Part shown: positions 1 to 7,934 of the stretch, one piece after another
Position numbering within the stretch: the first letter of the stretch is position 1
Layout of the letters: each line of letters opens with the position of its first letter
Origin: Anaerolineae bacterium
Lineage (GTDB): Bacteria; Chloroflexota; Anaerolineae; Anaerolineales; Villigracilaceae
Assembly: GCA_003141915.1 (NCBI GenBank)
Contig: PLNY01000392.1
Coordinates: forward strand, 4,253 to 15,540
DNA length: 11,288 nt
Direction of reading: 5' to 3'
The notes under the pieces: generated by a model
The model's input: only the letters and a program-made list of their open reading frames with translations
Databases searched by the model: none
Told to the model about the DNA's origin: nothing
Made by a program: the position numbers and the translations under genes

Positions 1-712
1 ATACAAATCCATTGCATGAAGTCAGGACGCCGTGATAGAACAAAAGCCAGCCTTCGGGAGTTTCGATAGGAACCGGTCCCGCGCCGACCTTCGTGCTTTG
101 CCATCCATCCTTTGTTCCCATCACGAAGCGATGGCATCCCCAATGAATCAAATCGGGGCTTTGACTCAAATAAATATCGCCAAACGGTGTGTGGCTGTTG
201 TCGCTCGGGCGGCTCAGCATAAAGTATTTGCCATTGATCTTTCGCGGAAACAATACACCGTTGCGGTTGAACGGCAGTAACGCATTTTCGAGAAAAGTGA
301 ATTTATCAAAATCAAATGTGTATCCAATCCCAATGGTTGGACCGTGATAGCCGTTGCACCAGGTAACATAATAGCGGTCTTCGAGCCAGAGCACACGCGG
401 ATCGTAGCGATATTGAAAATGGCTGAGTTCCGGGTCATTGTATTCCCATTCAATCGGGTCATTATCCAGATTCCATTTAATGCCATCCTCGCTGAAACCG
501 CGATGCACATTCATGTCGCGTTTCTTATTATCGCAGCGGAAAACGCCCGCAAATTTTCCTTTGAAAGGCACGACGGCACTGTTGAAAATGCTATTCGACG
601 ATGGAATCAGATTGCGAGGAATGATCGGATTGGCATCATAACGCCAAACTACATCGGAGCTGCGAGCAGGCCGTTCCTGCCATGGAATGTTGGGAAGAGA
701 ATTGTTGTTCAT
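1..712 (-). CDS. GH130 family glycoside phosphorylase, probably 4-O-beta-D-mannosyl-D-glucose phosphorylase (3' end outside window)
   Basis: Reading the reverse strand from the ATG at 712 gives 237 codons with no stop, so the C-terminal part lies beyond the left edge. An in-frame stop lies just upstream, and AAAGGAAAT precedes the ATG by about 10 bases. The protein shows hallmark GH130 stretches: YRYDPRV (residues 101-107, whose Asp104 matches the conserved general-acid Asp of the family), WCNGYHGPTIG (118-128), NRNGVLFPRK (149-158), MLSRPSDNSHTPFGD (165-179) and KVGAGPVPIET (208-218) followed by YHGV. Family members phosphorolyse beta-mannosides to alpha-mannose 1-phosphate plus a shortened acceptor, in the cytoplasm. 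The motif wording resembles the mannosyl-glucose phosphorylase subgroup more than the N-glycan or longer manno-oligosaccharide groups, but that subgroup call is from memory. It is the last visible gene behind an oligosaccharide-type ABC importer, which fits intracellular processing of an imported mannoside. Confidence 0.88.
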   Translation of the reverse strand, partial: MNNNSLPNIPWQERPARSSDVVWRYDANPIIPRNLIPSSNSIFNSAVVPFKGKFAGVFRCDNKKRDMNVHRGFSEDGIKWNLDNDPIEWEYNDPELSHFQYRYDPRVLWLEDRYYVTWCNGYHGPTIGIGYTFDFDKFTFLENALLPFNRNGVLFPRKINGKYFMLSRPSDNSHTPFGDIYLSQSPDLIHWGCHRFVMGTKDGWQSTKVGAGPVPIETPEGWLLFYHGVLTSCNGFV

Positions 713-947
713 CAGAGAATTATTTCCTTTATCGATGAAATGGCTAAAACATTATTAGTAATGATGCGCCAAGCGCGCCCTCCCCCATAAATCGTCATAC
801 AGATTCCGGCATGCGTGAGTTTCATAATGATCAAGTCGTTGACTATACAGTAAGAGATGCCACATTGAAATTAATGCGGACTACAAACACTCCTGACAAT
901 TTTATAATAAAAATAAAGTACCCATCCCCACAAATGGTTCCGTTGAA
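713..947 (-). promoter_or_regulatory. 235-base gap before the GH130 gene, possible internal promoter
   Basis: This is the only long gap between cistrons downstream of the binding protein; the other junctions there are -4 to +78 bases. No convincing gene is visible on either strand. On the minus strand there are only weak promoter-like pairs: TTGTCA (899-894) with ATTAAT 18 bases further on, and a TATAGT box (847-842) with a poor -35. A weak stem (CCAT...ATGG) followed by a T/A-rich run just after the ATPase stop might act as a leaky terminator. I do not see a copy of the LacI-type operator here. The GH130 gene may be read through from the transporter operon or have its own weak promoter. Confidence 0.25.
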
Positions 948-1901
948 TCAAGCATGTACTTCAGACACTTTCCAGCATGCGACAAAATGGTTCTGCTCAA
1001 TCTCGAGAGGTATCGGACGAGTCTTGCACTTTTCAAATGCAAGTGGACAGCGATCGTAATAAACACAGCCCTCCGTATAACCGGTTGACACACTTCTATT
1101 TTCCACATTAACCTGTTTGTCCCATCTTTGATCGAGGCGGGGAACGGAGGCAATGAGCATTTGAGTATAGGGATGACGCGGGTTGTTGAAGATTTTTTCG
1201 ATCACTCCCATTTCAGCGATATAACCGCGATATAAAATGACCGCCCTCTCGCTAATGTAATTTGCCAGTGAGAGATCATGTGTGATGAAAAGAATGGAAA
1301 GTCCGCGGCGGGACTTCAGGTCAGCCAGCAAGTTAAGAATATCAATGCGCGTGGACGCGTCCAACATACTGATGATTTCGTCGGCGACGAGAAATTTAAT
1401 ATCCAGAAGGAGCGCACGAGCGATAAGGAATCGTTGCAACTGTCCGCCGCTCAGCTGATGGGGAAACTTGTTCAATACATGTTCAGGGTTAAGGCCAACT
1501 GCGTTCATTGAATTGTATACCTTATCGTTCCATTCCTGAGCCCCAACATCCGGATAAAATTCATCGTGGATGATGCTGAATATTCGGTCAGCCTTAAAGA
1601 TTGGATTATAAGAACTAAAGGGATCCTGGAAGACTCCCTGCACTTTACGGTAATACTCTTTCAGACCGGCTCCGTTCAATCCAGAGACGTTCGTATCATC
1701 CAGGAAAATTTCGCCTTTGGTCTGCGAGATGAGGCGAAGAATTATTTTTCCGATCGTACTCTTCCCGCTGCCGCTTTCCCCGATGAGGGAGACCACCTCT
1801 CCATCCTTGATCTCCAAGCTGACATCACTCACCGCATGAAGTTCCTTCCCACCGAAGGTGCCCACTCTATAAATCTTTGTTATATGGTCCAGTTTTAGCA
1901 T
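948..1901 (-). CDS. Oligopeptide/oligosaccharide-type ABC transporter ATP-binding protein (second ATPase, DppF/OppF-like)
   Basis: A 317-residue ATPase, normal for the Dpp/Opp nickel-peptide-oligosaccharide class. Walker A is GESGSGKS (residues 41-48), the Q-loop is in GVFQDPFSS, the signature is LSGGQLQRF, Walker B is FLVADE followed by the D-loop SMLD, and the switch His is in FITHDLS. The C-terminal extension has the class-specific cysteine cluster (GCVYYDRCPLAFEKC, then ACW near the end), typical of the oligopeptide-transporter C-terminal domain. It should pair with the other ATPase on the cytoplasmic face of the two permeases and power import. It starts 46 bases after the preceding ATPase, with AAAAAGGAAC ahead of the ATG. 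Family annotations usually say peptide, but the SBP type and the GH130 neighbour favour an oligosaccharide substrate. Confidence 0.92.
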   Translation of the reverse strand: MLKLDHITKIYRVGTFGGKELHAVSDVSLEIKDGEVVSLIGESGSGKSTIGKIILRLISQTKGEIFLDDTNVSGLNGAGLKEYYRKVQGVFQDPFSSYNPIFKADRIFSIIHDEFYPDVGAQEWNDKVYNSMNAVGLNPEHVLNKFPHQLSGGQLQRFLIARALLLDIKFLVADEIISMLDASTRIDILNLLADLKSRRGLSILFITHDLSLANYISERAVILYRGYIAEMGVIEKIFNNPRHPYTQMLIASVPRLDQRWDKQVNVENRSVSTGYTEGCVYYDRCPLAFEKCKTRPIPLEIEQNHFVACWKVSEVHA

Positions 1902-1947
1902 TCTGTTAGAGTTCCTTTTTAACCATCATCTGAAAAATAAATCGTGG

Positions 1948-2919
1948 TTACAAAGACAAGTTTGTGAAATTGCGTTGTCTCCAGCAGGCAACATAATGTC
2001 CATTATCGATTTCGATAAATGGCGGCACCTCTTGGCATTTGTCAATCGCGAGAGGACAGCGTTCCCTGAATCGACAACCACCGGGCGGATCGAGCAGCAA
2101 AGGAGGAGTGCCGGGAATGCTCGTCAGCCTTTTCTTGGACTGGATGATTCCAACTCTGGGCAAGGCGGAGATCAACATCTTGGTATACGGATGATGCGGA
2201 GCATGAATGATCTCGTCCGTGGAAGCTTTCTCGGCTGGCTGTCCCGCGTACATAATCATGATGGTATTTGCAATCTGATAAAGGATCGAAATATCATGAG
2301 TAATGACCATCAGACTCTTTACAAATCCTCGATTGCGGAATTCCACCAGCATCTCACTCACTGCCTTCTGAGAGGAAACATCCAGAGCCGAGGTCATCTC
2401 ATCGGCAATAAGCAGGGATGGATTCAGCAGAGTGGACAGAACCATGACCATGCGCTGCTTCATGCCGCCTGAAAGCTCAATCGGATACATGTTCAGCACA
2501 TCGCGTGACATTCTGACCAGATCCAACCGGCGATCCAACTCGGCCTTGACTTCCTTGAAGCTGACCTTTTTTGATTCAAGAAGCTCAGCAGTCATCTTTC
2601 CAATCTTGCACGTGGGATTCATGGCGTTCATGGCGTACTGGGGTATAACCGAGATTTCCTTGAATCGGAAGTCATCCATCTTCTTCGTATCGGCGATGGG
2701 CAGTTCGTGGTCGTTGAGTGTAACGCGGCCGCCCATATACTTCATGGGCGGATTCAGATAGATCAAACTCTGCCCGAGCGTGGTTTTTCCACAACCCGAT
2801 TCGCCTGCCAGCCCCATGATCTCGCCGTCCGCAATATTGAAGGTTGTATTCTCAAGCGCCTGAACATTACCTCTCAGCGTTTGATAATAGACTGTAAGAT
2901 TCTCAACTTGTAAGCTCAT
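1948..2919 (-). CDS. Oligopeptide/oligosaccharide-type ABC transporter ATP-binding protein (first ATPase, DppD/OppD-like)
   Basis: A 323-residue ATPase partner of the downstream one. Walker A is GESGCGKT (residues 39-46), the Q-loop is in VIPQYAMNAMNP, the signature is ELSGGMKQR, Walker B is LLIADE with D-loop SALD, and the switch His is in VITHDIS. The C-terminal domain has GCRFRERCPLAIDKC and a late ACW, the cysteine cluster usual in DppD/OppD-type subunits. The ATG at 2919 lies four bases after the TAA of the second permease, with GGGAGATG about 7-10 bases upstream, so translation is probably coupled. All ATP-binding motifs are intact. The substrate cannot be read from this subunit; context suggests a beta-linked oligosaccharide. 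Confidence 0.92.
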   Translation of the reverse strand: MSLQVENLTVYYQTLRGNVQALENTTFNIADGEIMGLAGESGCGKTTLGQSLIYLNPPMKYMGGRVTLNDHELPIADTKKMDDFRFKEISVIPQYAMNAMNPTCKIGKMTAELLESKKVSFKEVKAELDRRLDLVRMSRDVLNMYPIELSGGMKQRMVMVLSTLLNPSLLIADEMTSALDVSSQKAVSEMLVEFRNRGFVKSLMVITHDISILYQIANTIMIMYAGQPAEKASTDEIIHAPHHPYTKMLISALPRVGIIQSKKRLTSIPGTPPLLLDPPGGCRFRERCPLAIDKCQEVPPFIEIDNGHYVACWRQRNFTNLSL

Positions 2920-2923
2920 GCTT

Positions 2924-3799
2924 TTACATCTCCCGGAGTTTGGGATTGAAGGCTTCGTCTAATCCTACATTGGTAACATACAGTGCTCCAACGATGGCAG
3001 TAATAGCAATGCCAGGCGGAACGAACCACCACCAGACGCCGAGGATGAGAGCCCCGTAGATCACGGCGTTGTTCATCATCAGGCCAAGGGAGATCACATT
3101 GGTTGGGCCCAAGCCGATGAAGTCCAGCGTGGCAGCGGTTAAGATTGCCCCGCCGAATTGAAGGATGAAGACGAGCAACAGGTAGGACATCATGTTCGGT
3201 GCGATTTCCGTCGCGATGATTTTAAGCGGTCTCATCGCGCTGATCCGGGCCATATCAACAAAATCTCTTGTGCGCAATGAAAAGGTCTGTGCTCGAACGG
3301 CCCTGGCGGTCCAAGGCCAAGCAAAGCAACCGATGAAGATGCTTTCTATGAACACGCCTCGCGCTTTCAAATAAACAGCGATGATCAGGAGCACCATCAG
3401 GGCGGGGATTACCAGCACGATATTGGTAAGCATATTTAGGAATTCATCGATCAGGCCACCACGATAACCGGCCACAAAACCGACGAGCAAGCCAATCAGC
3501 GTGCCGATTCCTCCACCCAAGAGGCCCACCTCAAAGGCTGCTCCCAGGCCAGAAGCGAATTGTGAGAAGACATCATCTCCGAAGGATGTGGTCCCGAACC
3601 AATATTCAGCCGAGGGAGGATGATTCTGCGCCCCGGCAAACTCATTGGGTTTGTATTTGGCCAGATGCGGACCTACGATTGCCAGGACCACAAAAAAAAG
3701 AATGATTGCCAAACCTATTCGGAGTTTAGTGTTCCTCAGCGCGAAAAAGAGAAGTTCGTTTTTCTTCTTGGGTTTAGTTACGGTCTGCATCGGTTTCAT
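2924..3799 (-). CDS. ABC transporter inner-membrane permease (DppC/OppC-like)
   Basis: A 291-residue membrane protein with a basic cytoplasmic N-terminus (KPKKKNE), a first helix near residues 27-48, and a run of later hydrophobic helices. The extracytoplasmic loop ends in WFGTTSFGDDVFSQ, the variant of the WLGTDxxGRDVxSR motif seen in DppC-type permeases. The coupling (EAA-type) loop is around DFVDMARISAMRPLKIIATE, which contacts the ATPases. Its ATG overlaps the TGA of the upstream permease as ATGA (3796-3799), indicating translational coupling. A second ATG nine bases downstream (3790) is possible, since GAGGG sits very close to the first. It forms a heterodimeric channel with the neighbouring permease. 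Confidence 0.92.
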   Translation of the reverse strand: MKPMQTVTKPKKKNELLFFALRNTKLRIGLAIILFFVVLAIVGPHLAKYKPNEFAGAQNHPPSAEYWFGTTSFGDDVFSQFASGLGAAFEVGLLGGGIGTLIGLLVGFVAGYRGGLIDEFLNMLTNIVLVIPALMVLLIIAVYLKARGVFIESIFIGCFAWPWTARAVRAQTFSLRTRDFVDMARISAMRPLKIIATEIAPNMMSYLLLVFILQFGGAILTAATLDFIGLGPTNVISLGLMMNNAVIYGALILGVWWWFVPPGIAITAIVGALYVTNVGLDEAFNPKLREM

Positions 3800-4785
3800 C
3801 CCTCGCCCTGCATACCAATCCGCGTTCTGGGATCTACAAGGACATATACAACGTCAATTGCAAAATTGGCCAACAGCACGCCAATGATTATGAAGAGGAA
3901 ACAGCCCTGCAAAAGGAAATAATCCTCATTCTGGATCGCCTGAAGGATCAGGTATCCGATGCCCGGGTAGGAGAAAACAATCTCAGTGACCAAGGCGCCC
4001 GCAACGATGACACCCAGTTGGAGAGCCAGCCCAGTGACCTGAGGGAGCACAGCGTTGTTGAACGCATATTTTCTGACTAGTTTTCTGGGCGTTCCTAGGG
4101 CCAGCAGATAATGAGAATAATCAGACTCCAGTTCATAGATGATCAGGTTGCGCATCCCGATAGCCCAGCCACCGAACATGACCAGGAAGAGAGATAGGAA
4201 AGGGAGTACCCAATGCACAGCTAGGCTCCAAATGAAGCCCCACGTAAAACTGGGCATCATGGAATAAGCGTAAGCTCCGGAAAAAGGAAAAATGTGAACG
4301 ACAATTCCAAGTGCCCAAGCCAGCAGGATCCCTAACCACATGTATGGCGTTGCAGTGAGAATGTAGCCGATTGGCAAAATAGTGTTATCGAGCCATTTGG
4401 AGCGTGCCGCAAAAGCGCCAAAGTGGTTTCCGGCAAACCAACTTACCAAGATCGCGGGCAGGAGTAAAAGAATATCATAAGGTACGGCATCCTTGATAAT
4501 CTTGATCACCGGCTCCGGGAATAACCAGATGCTAGTGCCGAAGTCACCGTGAAAAATCGCAATCCAGAAATTAAGATATTGTTGCCAGATGGGAATATTC
4601 AAGCCGAAGGCTTGCATATAATAACTGTAGATCATCTTGGCAGATTCCGCCGACAGATTTGCCCGCGCAATCATCCCTTGGACTGGATTTCCAGGCATAA
4701 AGCGCGGGATAAGCCAATCGATACTGACCGCGAGGAAAAAGGTGATGAAATAGATGAGCAATTTTCTTCCAAAATATTGCCTCAT
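3796..4785 (-). CDS. ABC transporter inner-membrane permease (DppB/OppB-like)
   Basis: About 329 residues, the usual length for the B-type permease. I choose the ATG at 4785 because AAGGAG ends five bases upstream; the alternative GTG at 4791 touches that ribosome site and would add two residues. The N-terminal helix (IYFITFFLAVSIDWLIPRFMPGNP) ends in the PGNP/PGDP signature of DppB proteins. The C-terminal half has the coupling loop (LESDYSHYLLALGTPRKLV) and the typical EIVFSYPGIGYLILQAIQ and VDPRTRIG motifs. It lies downstream of the solute-binding protein across a 78-base gap that holds a perfect hairpin, and overlaps the next permease by four bases. Confidence 0.92.
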   Translation of the reverse strand: MRQYFGRKLLIYFITFFLAVSIDWLIPRFMPGNPVQGMIARANLSAESAKMIYSYYMQAFGLNIPIWQQYLNFWIAIFHGDFGTSIWLFPEPVIKIIKDAVPYDILLLLPAILVSWFAGNHFGAFAARSKWLDNTILPIGYILTATPYMWLGILLAWALGIVVHIFPFSGAYAYSMMPSFTWGFIWSLAVHWVLPFLSLFLVMFGGWAIGMRNLIIYELESDYSHYLLALGTPRKLVRKYAFNNAVLPQVTGLALQLGVIVAGALVTEIVFSYPGIGYLILQAIQNEDYFLLQGCFLFIIIGVLLANFAIDVVYVLVDPRTRIGMQGEG

Positions 4786-4813
4786 CGCCACTCCTTCTCA
4801 ATCAAAAGGTTCT

Positions 4814-4851
4814 ATTGAATTGTCCCTCCCGAAAGGGAGGGACAATTCAAT
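4814..4851 (-). terminator. Perfect 17-bp intercistronic hairpin between binding protein and permease genes
   Basis: Arms 4814-4830 and 4835-4851 are exact reverse complements (17 pairs) around a four-base loop (GAAA on the plus strand, TTTC in the operon transcript). It starts 12 bases past the stop codon of the solute-binding protein and ends 28 bases before the permease ATG. No U-run follows in the operon direction, so it does not look like a full intrinsic terminator. In known binding-protein operons such as malE-malF, structures in this position protect the upstream message from 3' decay and set a high binding-protein to permease ratio. I infer that role here; partial termination is the alternative. 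Confidence 0.75.
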
Positions 4852-4863
4852 TACAAACTGCTA

Positions 4864-6657
4864 CTAATGGGTTGCTGGTTTCAATTGAGTCAGCATGAGG
4901 ATGCTGGTCATATTCCAGTAGCCGTTCCAAGTAACGGGGAAGTCATGGTTCTGGCTAGCATCTGAGCCTGGCCAGTTCGTCCAGTTCGCAGTGCTAAACT
5001 GAGCCCATGCACCGTTGTACCAAAGCGGGATCATGGGCAGGGTCTTGAGCTGGATCGTCTGTAGCTGTGAAACGACAGCCTGCATGCCAGCCAAGTCACT
5101 GGTCTGGGTCTGGTCAAGTTTGGTCACAAGAGCAAACGCAGCGGGATCATTATCGCGGCCATAGTTTCCGCCTTGGGTCGTCGCGATATCTTTCAGATCG
5201 TCATAGAAGATAAAGTGATAATATGACCACGGCGTGTTGCTGATGTTTGCCTGATTATCAATGGTCAGGTCAAACTTGCCATTCAGGCGTGCAGCCAGAT
5301 AATCGTTGAAGGCGGGATAAGCGGGGGTCACGTTGATCCCAACGGCTTGCAACTGCTTGGACATGATGTTGATCGCTTCCATCCAATCCGACCAGCCTTG
5401 AGGAACTGTAATCTGAAGGGCAATCTTGGATCCATCCGGGTTTGTGACAAAGCCATCGCTACCGGGCTTGTATCCAGCGGCAGCTAAAACTTGCTTGGCC
5501 TTGGCAGGATTATAGGTGATGCCGTACTGCTTGTCCGCGTTCTTATCAATGTATTTATCCCACTCCGGGAGCAGACCACTCGGATCGGCAGCCGTGACCA
5601 TGTTGTTATAGTCTTGAGTGACGACATCAGCCGGATTGACAGCATAGGCGATTGCTTGGCGGAAGGCCAAATCGCTCAGCGGTTTCTCCTGGAGGTTCAT
5701 TTCCAGCCAAGCTGTATTGACACCCAGTTCATAAGGAGCACTCGGGTAATAGGTTTTCAGTGCATAACCGCCTGCGAGCAAAGTGGAGATGCCCGGCAGG
5801 TAATTATTGTTCAGATCTTCGTTGCCCTGCAAAACCAAGCCCAGAGAGTTCTCATTGCTGGTATTGACAAGGTCGACAATGTACTTGGGGGCGATGGAAT
5901 ATCCAAGCGCCTTGATCGCCCACCAGTTGTCATTCCTCTGCCAGACCATCTTGGTCTGATCATAAGTGTCGTACATGAAGGCGCCCGAGCCAACCGGATT
6001 CGGGTTCGCACCGGTCTCTACATCCTTCTCGCTCATAGTTGACCAGAGATGCTGAGGGACGATCGGCACATTGAACAGATAGTTCGCCCATTCCTGATAC
6101 TCGGGTGTTGAGAAAGCAAAATCCACAGTGGAATCGTCAACCTTGGTTACAGCGGTCATCCATTTCCAGAGCGGGCTGAAGTTTAGGGTATCGGTCTTGC
6201 CAAGGGTGAATGTAAACACCACATCATCGGCCGTCAGAGGCTTTCCATCAGACCAGGTGAGGCCGGAGCGCAACTTCACCTCATAGGTGGTGGGATCTTT
6301 CCATGCACCACTCTCGGCCAGCCAAGGGATGAACTTATCAGTGAGGGGGTCATAGAGGAATAAGGTTTCATAGACCAGCCCGAGTGTTCCCATGGCATAG
6401 TTGCCGGTTTGGAAGGGGTTCCAGTTGGAAACCGGGCCCCACTGCTTCCCGCCTGTATATAGGGTCTCGTCGCGTGGGAAAGTGGTGACTGTAGCAGGTG
6501 CAGCGGTTGGGGCCGGAGCGGCAGTCGCAGCCGGGGCGGCAGGAGCTGTCGTTGGCGCAGGCATCGCGGTAGGTACTGGGGTAGCAGCAGGAGCGCATGC
6601 GCCAAGCAACATGCTAACCCCAATCAAGATCGATAAAACAGCAATTAAGCGTTTCAT
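4864..6657 (-). CDS. Family-5 extracellular solute-binding lipoprotein, probable oligosaccharide binder
   Basis: About 597 residues, typical for SBP_bac_5 proteins. I place the start at the ATG at 6657: AGGAG ends seven bases upstream, whereas a TTG at 6663 would sit on top of the ribosome site. The N-terminus is a lipoprotein signal (MKRLIAVLSILIGVSMLLGAC) with lipobox LLGAC and lipidated Cys21, followed by a roughly 35-residue Ala/Pro/Thr-rich linker. The mature domain has SBP_5 features: WNPFQ, YETLFLYDP, the motif LRSGLTWSDGKPLTADDVVF, and VPQHLW. It should sit on the outer face of the cytoplasmic membrane and deliver ligand to the two permeases. Close relatives in Thermotoga bind cello- or manno-oligosaccharides; with a GH130 enzyme in the operon I favour a beta-mannoside or glucomannan ligand, but a peptide cannot be excluded by sequence alone. 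Confidence 0.92.
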   Translation of the reverse strand: MKRLIAVLSILIGVSMLLGACAPAATPVPTAMPAPTTAPAAPAATAAPAPTAAPATVTTFPRDETLYTGGKQWGPVSNWNPFQTGNYAMGTLGLVYETLFLYDPLTDKFIPWLAESGAWKDPTTYEVKLRSGLTWSDGKPLTADDVVFTFTLGKTDTLNFSPLWKWMTAVTKVDDSTVDFAFSTPEYQEWANYLFNVPIVPQHLWSTMSEKDVETGANPNPVGSGAFMYDTYDQTKMVWQRNDNWWAIKALGYSIAPKYIVDLVNTSNENSLGLVLQGNEDLNNNYLPGISTLLAGGYALKTYYPSAPYELGVNTAWLEMNLQEKPLSDLAFRQAIAYAVNPADVVTQDYNNMVTAADPSGLLPEWDKYIDKNADKQYGITYNPAKAKQVLAAAGYKPGSDGFVTNPDGSKIALQITVPQGWSDWMEAINIMSKQLQAVGINVTPAYPAFNDYLAARLNGKFDLTIDNQANISNTPWSYYHFIFYDDLKDIATTQGGNYGRDNDPAAFALVTKLDQTQTSDLAGMQAVVSQLQTIQLKTLPMIPLWYNGAWAQFSTANWTNWPGSDASQNHDFPVTWNGYWNMTSILMLTQLKPATH

Positions 6658-6888
6658 CTTCAATCTCCTTTTGTATTATGGTATATTGCTCTGATTGAGA
6701 AGTCCGTAACCTCGTAGGGAATGCGGGTTTCTCATGTTGGCGTCCGGTGTCCTATTGGACGCCGGATGTCATTTCGGAACGACAAGCAGTTTTTCGTTAA
6801 TGGTTTGTTGGTCACCTCCTGGCAAATGCCAAATTACAAACTTGAGACAGAAATAATCCGCATGATTGCTGAATCAATAATTTCATTT
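6658..6888 (-). promoter_or_regulatory. 231-base leader between lacI and the binding-protein gene: hairpin and orphan Shine-Dalgarno
   Basis: No credible gene is seen. In the operon direction the gap holds, in order, a perfect Shine-Dalgarno-like AGGAGGTGAC (6820-6811) with no ATG, GTG or TTG at usable spacing after it, then a strong stem-loop (6766-6743), a 19-codon ORF without a ribosome site, and finally the real AGGAG of the binding-protein gene. I cannot find a good sigma-70 promoter here: CATAAT near 6680 would put the transcript start on the ribosome site. The binding-protein gene therefore probably depends on the promoter upstream of lacI, with this leader acting as a processing or stability segment. 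Confidence 0.5.
6743..6766. repeat. Stem-loop in the lacI to binding-protein gap
   Basis: TCCGGTGTCC, loop TATT, GGACGCCGGA form a 10-bp stem with one T.G pair on the plus strand (a C-A mismatch in the operon transcript), and a weaker continuation out to 6739 and 6770. No T-run follows in either direction, so it is a poor intrinsic terminator. It may be an RNA-processing or stability element that lets the binding protein be made in larger amount than the repressor encoded upstream. Confidence 0.55.
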
Positions 6889-7917
6889 TTACTTTTTCCC
6901 ATGGGGAGCGCCGCATGATTCGCGAATGACGAGCTCGGTTTCCATGATGATGTGGCGCGGAGGATTAATACCGTTCTCCACTAAATCAATCAAGGTGTCA
7001 ACTGCTTTAGCGCCAAATTGAGCGACAGGCTGACGGATGGTGGTCAATTGCACATCTGAAAGTGTAGCGATGGGAAGATCATCGAAACCGACAAAGGCGA
7101 CATCATCGGGTATAGAAAGCCCGCTTTCCCGCACAGCGCGCATCGCCCCAAGCGCCATCACATCAGAGGCAGCAAAGACAGCGTCAGGCTTTGCCGATAG
7201 CAGCTTTTTCATTGCGTAATAGCCGCCGCTTTCAGTAAAATCCCCCTCGACGATCAGTGATTCGTCAATACTAAATCCGCGTTCATTCAGAGCCTTAACG
7301 TAACCTGCTTTTCGGTCTAATCCTACGGTGCTGTGTTGCGGGCCCGCAATCGTTCCGATACGTTTATTTCCGAGTCGAATTAAATGAGTAACGGCAATAA
7401 AGGCCGCATTGATATTATCTATGTCGATATAACTGACATTGTCCGAACGAAAGGGACGCCCGGCGACCACCAAGGGCATTTTCGCGTCATGAAGATGACC
7501 AATGATCTGCTGTTCGCCATGATGGCCGGATTGGACAATCACACCATCAAGCAAGCCTTTGCGCGAAACGCGCGGGAAAATTTTTTCCTCATCTTCTTTG
7601 GTGCCCACGAGAAAAAGAGCAAGGGTGTAGTTATATTGATTGCACGCCTGCGCAATTCCTTTTGTCAGGTGAGAGTAATAAGGATCTGTGAAAAAGAGGG
7701 TGACGCTCAAAGGAAGAACCAAGCCGATTGTCCAGGAACGTTGCGAAGCCAGAGCCCGTGCGGCCGCATGCGGACGGAAGCCTGTACTTTTGATCACATT
7801 CTGCACGCGCTCCCTAACATCCTTGCGCACGTTGGGACGATCGTTCAACACGCGTGAAACCGTTGAACGAGAAACTCCGGCTTGCTTGGCAACATCTTCA
7901 AGGGTTAGGCTTGCCAT
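6889..7917 (-). CDS. LacI-family transcriptional repressor
   Basis: 342 residues, the standard length of the family. The N-terminal helix-turn-helix is LTLEDVAKQAGVSRSTVSRV (residues 4-23), followed by VLNDRPNVR and the hinge region FRPHAAARALASQR, including the minor-groove Leu. The rest is the periplasmic-binding-protein-like effector domain, with YIDIDN, the FAASDVMALGAMRA segment and the FVGFDDLPIA motif. The start is supported by AGGAAAAACTG before the ATG. It is first in the operon, behind a consensus promoter and two operators of the LacI consensus type, so autoregulation together with the transporter and GH130 genes is likely. The inducer is unknown; a sugar made from or imported by the operon is expected. 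Confidence 0.93.
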   Translation of the reverse strand: MASLTLEDVAKQAGVSRSTVSRVLNDRPNVRKDVRERVQNVIKSTGFRPHAAARALASQRSWTIGLVLPLSVTLFFTDPYYSHLTKGIAQACNQYNYTLALFLVGTKEDEEKIFPRVSRKGLLDGVIVQSGHHGEQQIIGHLHDAKMPLVVAGRPFRSDNVSYIDIDNINAAFIAVTHLIRLGNKRIGTIAGPQHSTVGLDRKAGYVKALNERGFSIDESLIVEGDFTESGGYYAMKKLLSAKPDAVFAASDVMALGAMRAVRESGLSIPDDVAFVGFDDLPIATLSDVQLTTIRQPVAQFGAKAVDTLIDLVENGINPPRHIIMETELVIRESCGAPHGKK

Positions 7918-7934
7918 CAGTTTTTCCTAAAACC

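Noticed and set aside
344..790. 148-codon open frame on the plus strand opposite the GH130 gene
   Set aside because: It is antisense to a clearly conserved GH130 reading frame and has no recognisable motif or ribosome site.
5491..6042. 183-codon open frame on the plus strand opposite the binding-protein gene
   Set aside because: It lies entirely inside the SBP_5 coding sequence on the other strand and has no family resemblance.
6401..6694. 97-codon plus-strand frame rich in Gly, Ala and Val
   Set aside because: Its composition is the mirror image of the Ala/Pro/Thr linker of the lipoprotein; an artefact of the repetitive codons.
6820..6831. TGGCAAATGCCA palindrome near the orphan Shine-Dalgarno
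   Set aside because: Arms of five bases only, with no second copy and no promoter nearby.
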